Position numbers and translations under genes: made by a program. The notes beneath the pieces were generated by a model. It did no database searches, had not been told where the DNA came from, and saw only the letters and a list, made by a program, of their open reading frames with translations. Below, piece after piece: positions 62,872 to 64,000 of a stretch of 64,000 nucleotides of DNA (within the stretch, counting starts at the first letter, position 1; the number at the start of each line of letters is the position of its first letter). Source of the stretch: Phoronis australis (taxonomy: Eukaryota; Phoronida; Phoronidae); assembly GCA_002633005.1 (NCBI GenBank), contig NMRA01000181.1:508959-572958 (forward strand), given 5' to 3'.

Positions 62872-63094
62872 CTGAATAACAGGACAAAACGCAACATTGA
62901 TCATCATTATCTCCCCTGAATAACAGGACAGAACGCATCATTTATCAGAGGAGATGTATGACGACCAACTTACGAATCGGCAGCACATGTTAACAGCTAT
63001 TTGTTGTAAAAATGAATACATGTATTCCAATGTCGCACTTCTTAGTGACCATTGATCAAATTAATATCTTTAAAAATTCAATCTGGACAACAAA

Positions 63095-63510
63095 ACAAGA
63101 GCAACGCAGAGCATTGATATGTGCCCACTGTGTGGTTTACACATAGCGCAATGAATAGGAATGATTACTAGTTCATACATTCCCACTAAAGGCAGCAATA
63201 CCAGTAACCTTAAATAACCTCTAGGGGGCGCAGAGCAAGTCAGCCTCTTTTAATCGCAACATATCTGACAAATTGCATAAAAATACGTCAAGGAACTCCT
63301 AAGATACTATGGAAAACGGACGAAATGAATTGTCACTGGGGGTCACAGCGGTAGTCGGATCATTCCAAAAGTAGTTATCATTTGTTGTCACCTTTCTACA
63401 AGTACACTTGCCAAATTTAACAAAGATCCTGCCGAGGGTTTAGGAGATATAGCCACAGACGAAAAACACCACTAGGTGGCGTCACATATACATATGTGGG
63501 TGCATAAAAA
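63095..63510 (+). mobile_element. Short copy of the Helitron-like element, 416 bp
   Basis: It has the same left end (ACAAGAGCAACGCAGAGC) and the same right end with a CACATATACATATGTG hairpin and TGCATAAAAA as the 2-kb element at 54333, but only about one core unit. Both TOP1 copies share orientation. Confidence 0.75.
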
Positions 63511-63871
63511 TGAAAACACAAACTGCGATTCTCACACACACAATACAAATAGCATATCCAACATTTGATTTAGTGCAAAGGTTTTTGCAAACTGAGAATA
63601 CAATGCTGCCTTTCCTACAGTTTTCATGCCAGTTGCTCTTTCTTGCAGTGGAAGACCCGTGGCTGTTTCATAGCAAACCTTAATTGGATATTTACAGATT
63701 TGATGAGATACAGCTTAACTAGTCAAAGGACTGCCAGTTATTTACTTATCAGCTGCCCTTGCCACAGTCATTCCACACTGTCAGACTCCATGCAGGTCAC
63801 CTCACACATTGGATTTACAGGAGAAAGCTAATCATTTTGACTTTGGCAGGAAGACAAACATTCCTAGTCAT

Positions 63872-63902
<31 letters not shown>

Positions 63903-63964
63903 ACACACGCACGCACGCGCGCACACGCGCACACACGCGCACACACACGCACACACACACACAC
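63872..63964. repeat. CA/CG dinucleotide microsatellite
   Basis: A 93-bp alternating purine-pyrimidine tract mixes CA and CG steps, such as GCGCACACGCGC. Such tracts can adopt Z-DNA. Confidence 0.9.
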
Positions 63965-64000
63965 TCCACTCTACAAGATTTCGAACCAAATCCAGTGCTT

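Larger units (their letters stand above)
62872..64000 (-). other. TOP1: TOP1 upstream intron, right edge of window
   Basis: It contains the short Helitron-like copy at 63095-63510 and a CA/CG microsatellite. I looked on the minus strand for the preceding TOP1 exon (the conserved W-x-x-L-E-H-x-G-P-x-F-x-P-P-Y-E-P segment) and did not find it, so the upstream exons lie outside. Confidence 0.6.

Overview
The window is invertebrate animal nuclear DNA: AT-rich, with GT-AG introns, many small exons in long introns, and abundant short non-autonomous transposons. I cannot name the species. Both main proteins stay close to vertebrate orthologues, which points to a slowly evolving invertebrate lineage. 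No bacterial, phage or viral gene was recognised.

Three genes lie on the minus strand, read right to left. (1) TOP1, nuclear DNA topoisomerase IB, occupies 62871-50645. Its last 12 coding exons (528 residues) are present; the N-terminal exons lie beyond the right edge. (2) CNOT1, scaffold of the CCR4-NOT deadenylase, occupies 46093-10819. It is complete: 41 coding exons join in one frame to 2385 codons, with a 3'UTR probably running to about 8.75 kb. (3) An unassigned CAP-Gly-domain gene occupies 5719-3800. Its first three coding exons are present and the rest lies beyond the left edge. TOP1 and CNOT1 are separated by about 4 kb. CNOT1 and the CAP-Gly gene are separated by about 3 kb. Nothing suggests an operon; each gene probably has its own promoter.

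The rest is intron, UTR and repeats: foldback elements of about 110, 230, 250, 444 and 450 bp; a MITE family with CAGGGCTTGGAA ends; a Helitron-like element with a 450-bp higher-order array inside a TOP1 intron; a 58-bp minisatellite beginning at the 3' splice site of CNOT1 exon 12; a tandem triplication of the CNOT1 exon 31 splice donor; and two large near-identical direct duplications. Three of these loci contain single N bases and may be unresolved haplotype joins rather than real duplications.

No new multi-gene system was found. The observations most worth checking are the triplicated splice donor, the Helitron-like array, the tRNA-box foldback, the Pumilio-type sites in the CNOT1 3'UTR, the upstream ORF overlapping the CNOT1 start, and the CAP-Gly gene.
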